Of a DNA stretch of 6,758 nt, positions 5,838 to 6,758 are shown one piece after another (position 1 is the first letter of the stretch; the number at the start of each line of letters is the position of its first letter). The position numbers were made by a program, and so were the translations under genes. The DNA is from Dokdonella_A sp035263065 (lineage in GTDB: Bacteria; Pseudomonadota; Gammaproteobacteria; Xanthomonadales; Rhodanobacteraceae): contig DATFRS010000140.1 in NCBI GenBank assembly GCA_035263065.1, positions 1 to 6,758 on the forward strand, in the 5' to 3' direction. The notes beneath the pieces were generated by a model. The model was given only the letters and a program-made list of their open reading frames with translations. It made no database searches and had not been told where the DNA came from.

Positions 5838-6758
5838 ACCTCGCGCTGCTCGCCGCGATCCTGCTCGGCGTCGCCGCGCTGCTCGGTGTCTTGCAGACGC
5901 TGCGCGCTTCGACGCCGCATCGCATTGCGCGTGTCGCGCTGCAGCTCGTTGCCGCCGGGCTGCTGTATCTCGCCCTGTTCCCGCCGCACGTCGACGAGCG
6001 CTTCGCCGCCGGCACGCTCGTCGTGCTGACGCCCGGCGCGACGGAGCAGCAGGTCGCCGCGCTTGGGAGCGGCGTTGCCGTCGTCGCGCTGCCGGGCGCA
6101 CCGTCGCCGCGCGACGTCGCGCGCGTTCCCGATCTCGGCACGGCGTTGCGCAAGCATCCCGACACGGCGCGCCTTCGCATCGTCGGCGGCGGATTGCCGG
6201 CGCGCGACTTCGACGCCGCGCGCGCGCTGCCGGTCGATTTCGACGCGGCGCCGTTGCCGAACGGCCTCGTCGACGTCACGGCACCCGGTACCGTGCGCGC
6301 CGGCGGCACGTTCGCGATCTCGGGCCATGTGCGCGGCGGCGCGGGCGGCCGCGTCGAGCTGCGCGATCCCGCCGGTGCCGTCGTCACGCACGCGGCGCTC
6401 CGCGACGACGGCGCCTTCACGCTGAAGGCACAGGCGAAGTCGGCAGGCCAGTTCCTGTTCGCGCTGCGCACGCTCGACGCGGCAGGCGCGACGAAGGAAG
6501 AAGTCGCGCAACCGATCACGGTGACGGCCGGCGACGCGCTCGACGTGCTCGTGCTCGCCGGCGCGCCGGACCCCGAGCTCAAGTACCTGCGCCGCTGGGC
6601 CGAGGATGCCGGCGTCGCGCTCGCGAGCCGCATCGTGCTGAGCGACGGCATCGCGATGCAGGACGGCGCGGCGGCGCTGACGGGCGAGGCGCTCGCGAAG
6701 ACCGATGTCGTGATCGTCGACGAGCGCGCGTGGAAGAGCCTCGATGCGGACGCGCGCA
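5834..6758 (+). CDS. membrane protein with beta-sandwich and GATase-like regions (3' end outside window)
   Basis: The frame opens at GTG 5834 and stays open to the window edge, giving 308 complete codons. Two membrane helices lie at about 3-22 and 33-49, joined by a short basic loop (TPHR). The region about 60-140 alternates short hydrophobic strands (TLVVLTPGA, VAVVALPGA, LRIVGGGLPARDFD) in a Rossmann-like pattern. About 145-232 looks like an Ig-like or carboxypeptidase-regulatory beta-sandwich (VDVTAPGTVRAGGTFAISG, VELRDPAG, DDGAFTLKA). From about 235 a new alpha/beta region starts (LDVLVLAGAPDPELKYLRRW, then TDVVIVDE), resembling the GATase-like region of membrane proteins found in MoxR/DUF58/BatA clusters. 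No catalytic Cys-His-Glu triad can be judged, since the domain is incomplete and no cysteine has appeared. It is probably inner-membrane anchored and a member of the same complex. It has no close match that I can name. Confidence 0.82.
   Translation, partial: MNLALLAAILLGVAALLGVLQTLRASTPHRIARVALQLVAAGLLYLALFPPHVDERFAAGTLVVLTPGATEQQVAALGSGVAVVALPGAPSPRDVARVPDLGTALRKHPDTARLRIVGGGLPARDFDAARALPVDFDAAPLPNGLVDVTAPGTVRAGGTFAISGHVRGGAGGRVELRDPAGAVVTHAALRDDGAFTLKAQAKSAGQFLFALRTLDAAGATKEEVAQPITVTAGDALDVLVLAGAPDPELKYLRRWAEDAGVALASRIVLSDGIAMQDGAAALTGEALAKTDVVIVDERAWKSLDADAR

Noticed and set aside
3195..6101. Minus-strand open frame of 968 codons
   Set aside because: It is antisense to three plus-strand genes with recognisable domains. 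The product is Arg/Ala/Glu-rich and low in complexity, as expected for the complement of high-GC coding DNA.

Overview
The window comes from a bacterial chromosome with very high G+C (roughly 70% by eye) and a strong G/C preference at third codon positions. The intergenic inverted repeat, built on a GTCATTCCGGCGAAAGCCGG-type core, and the gene content suggest a high-GC proteobacterium. The order Lysobacterales/Xanthomonadales is my best guess. This is inference, because similar repeats occur in other proteobacteria. No mobile element, tRNA, rRNA or CRISPR array is visible.

Layout, all on the + strand: (1) 1-483, the 3' end of a DUF4159 gene; (2) 484-622, the only intergenic gap over a few bases. 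It holds a 32-nt inverted repeat pair (498-583) made of two GAAA-loop hairpins, then a ribosome binding site; (3) 623-1618, a MoxR-family AAA+ ATPase; (4) 1622-2521, a short soluble DUF58 protein with a DxSxS (MIDAS) motif; (5) 2518-3687, a BatA-N-type membrane protein that has lost the MIDAS; (6) 3684-5837, a large membrane-anchored DUF4175-like protein; (7) 5834 to the window end, a GTG-started membrane protein with a predicted beta-sandwich and a Rossmann/GATase-like region, cut by the window edge.

Genes 3-7 are packed with a 3-nt gap and then three successive 4-nt stop/start overlaps (ATGA, ATGA, GTGA), so they are almost certainly one translationally coupled operon. The DUF4159 gene points the same way and probably belongs to the same functional set, but the hairpin repeat separates it. 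Clusters of MoxR, DUF58, BatA-like, DUF4159 and GATase-like membrane proteins recur in many bacteria. The MoxR ATPase is thought to act as a chaperone-like remodeler on VWA-containing partners. The substrate and physiological role of this version are unknown. A reasonable inference is an envelope-associated complex in which the cytosolic ATPase and DUF58 protein work with membrane-anchored BatA-like, DUF4175-like and GATase-like proteins.

The most notable points are the loss of the MIDAS in the BatA-like protein, DUF4159 encoded as a separate protein instead of fused to BatA-N, the lone CxxC in the DUF4175-like protein, and the covarying hairpin pair upstream of the ATPase gene. The long open frames on the minus strand and in other plus frames are Arg/Ala-rich shadows of high-GC coding DNA and are not annotated.
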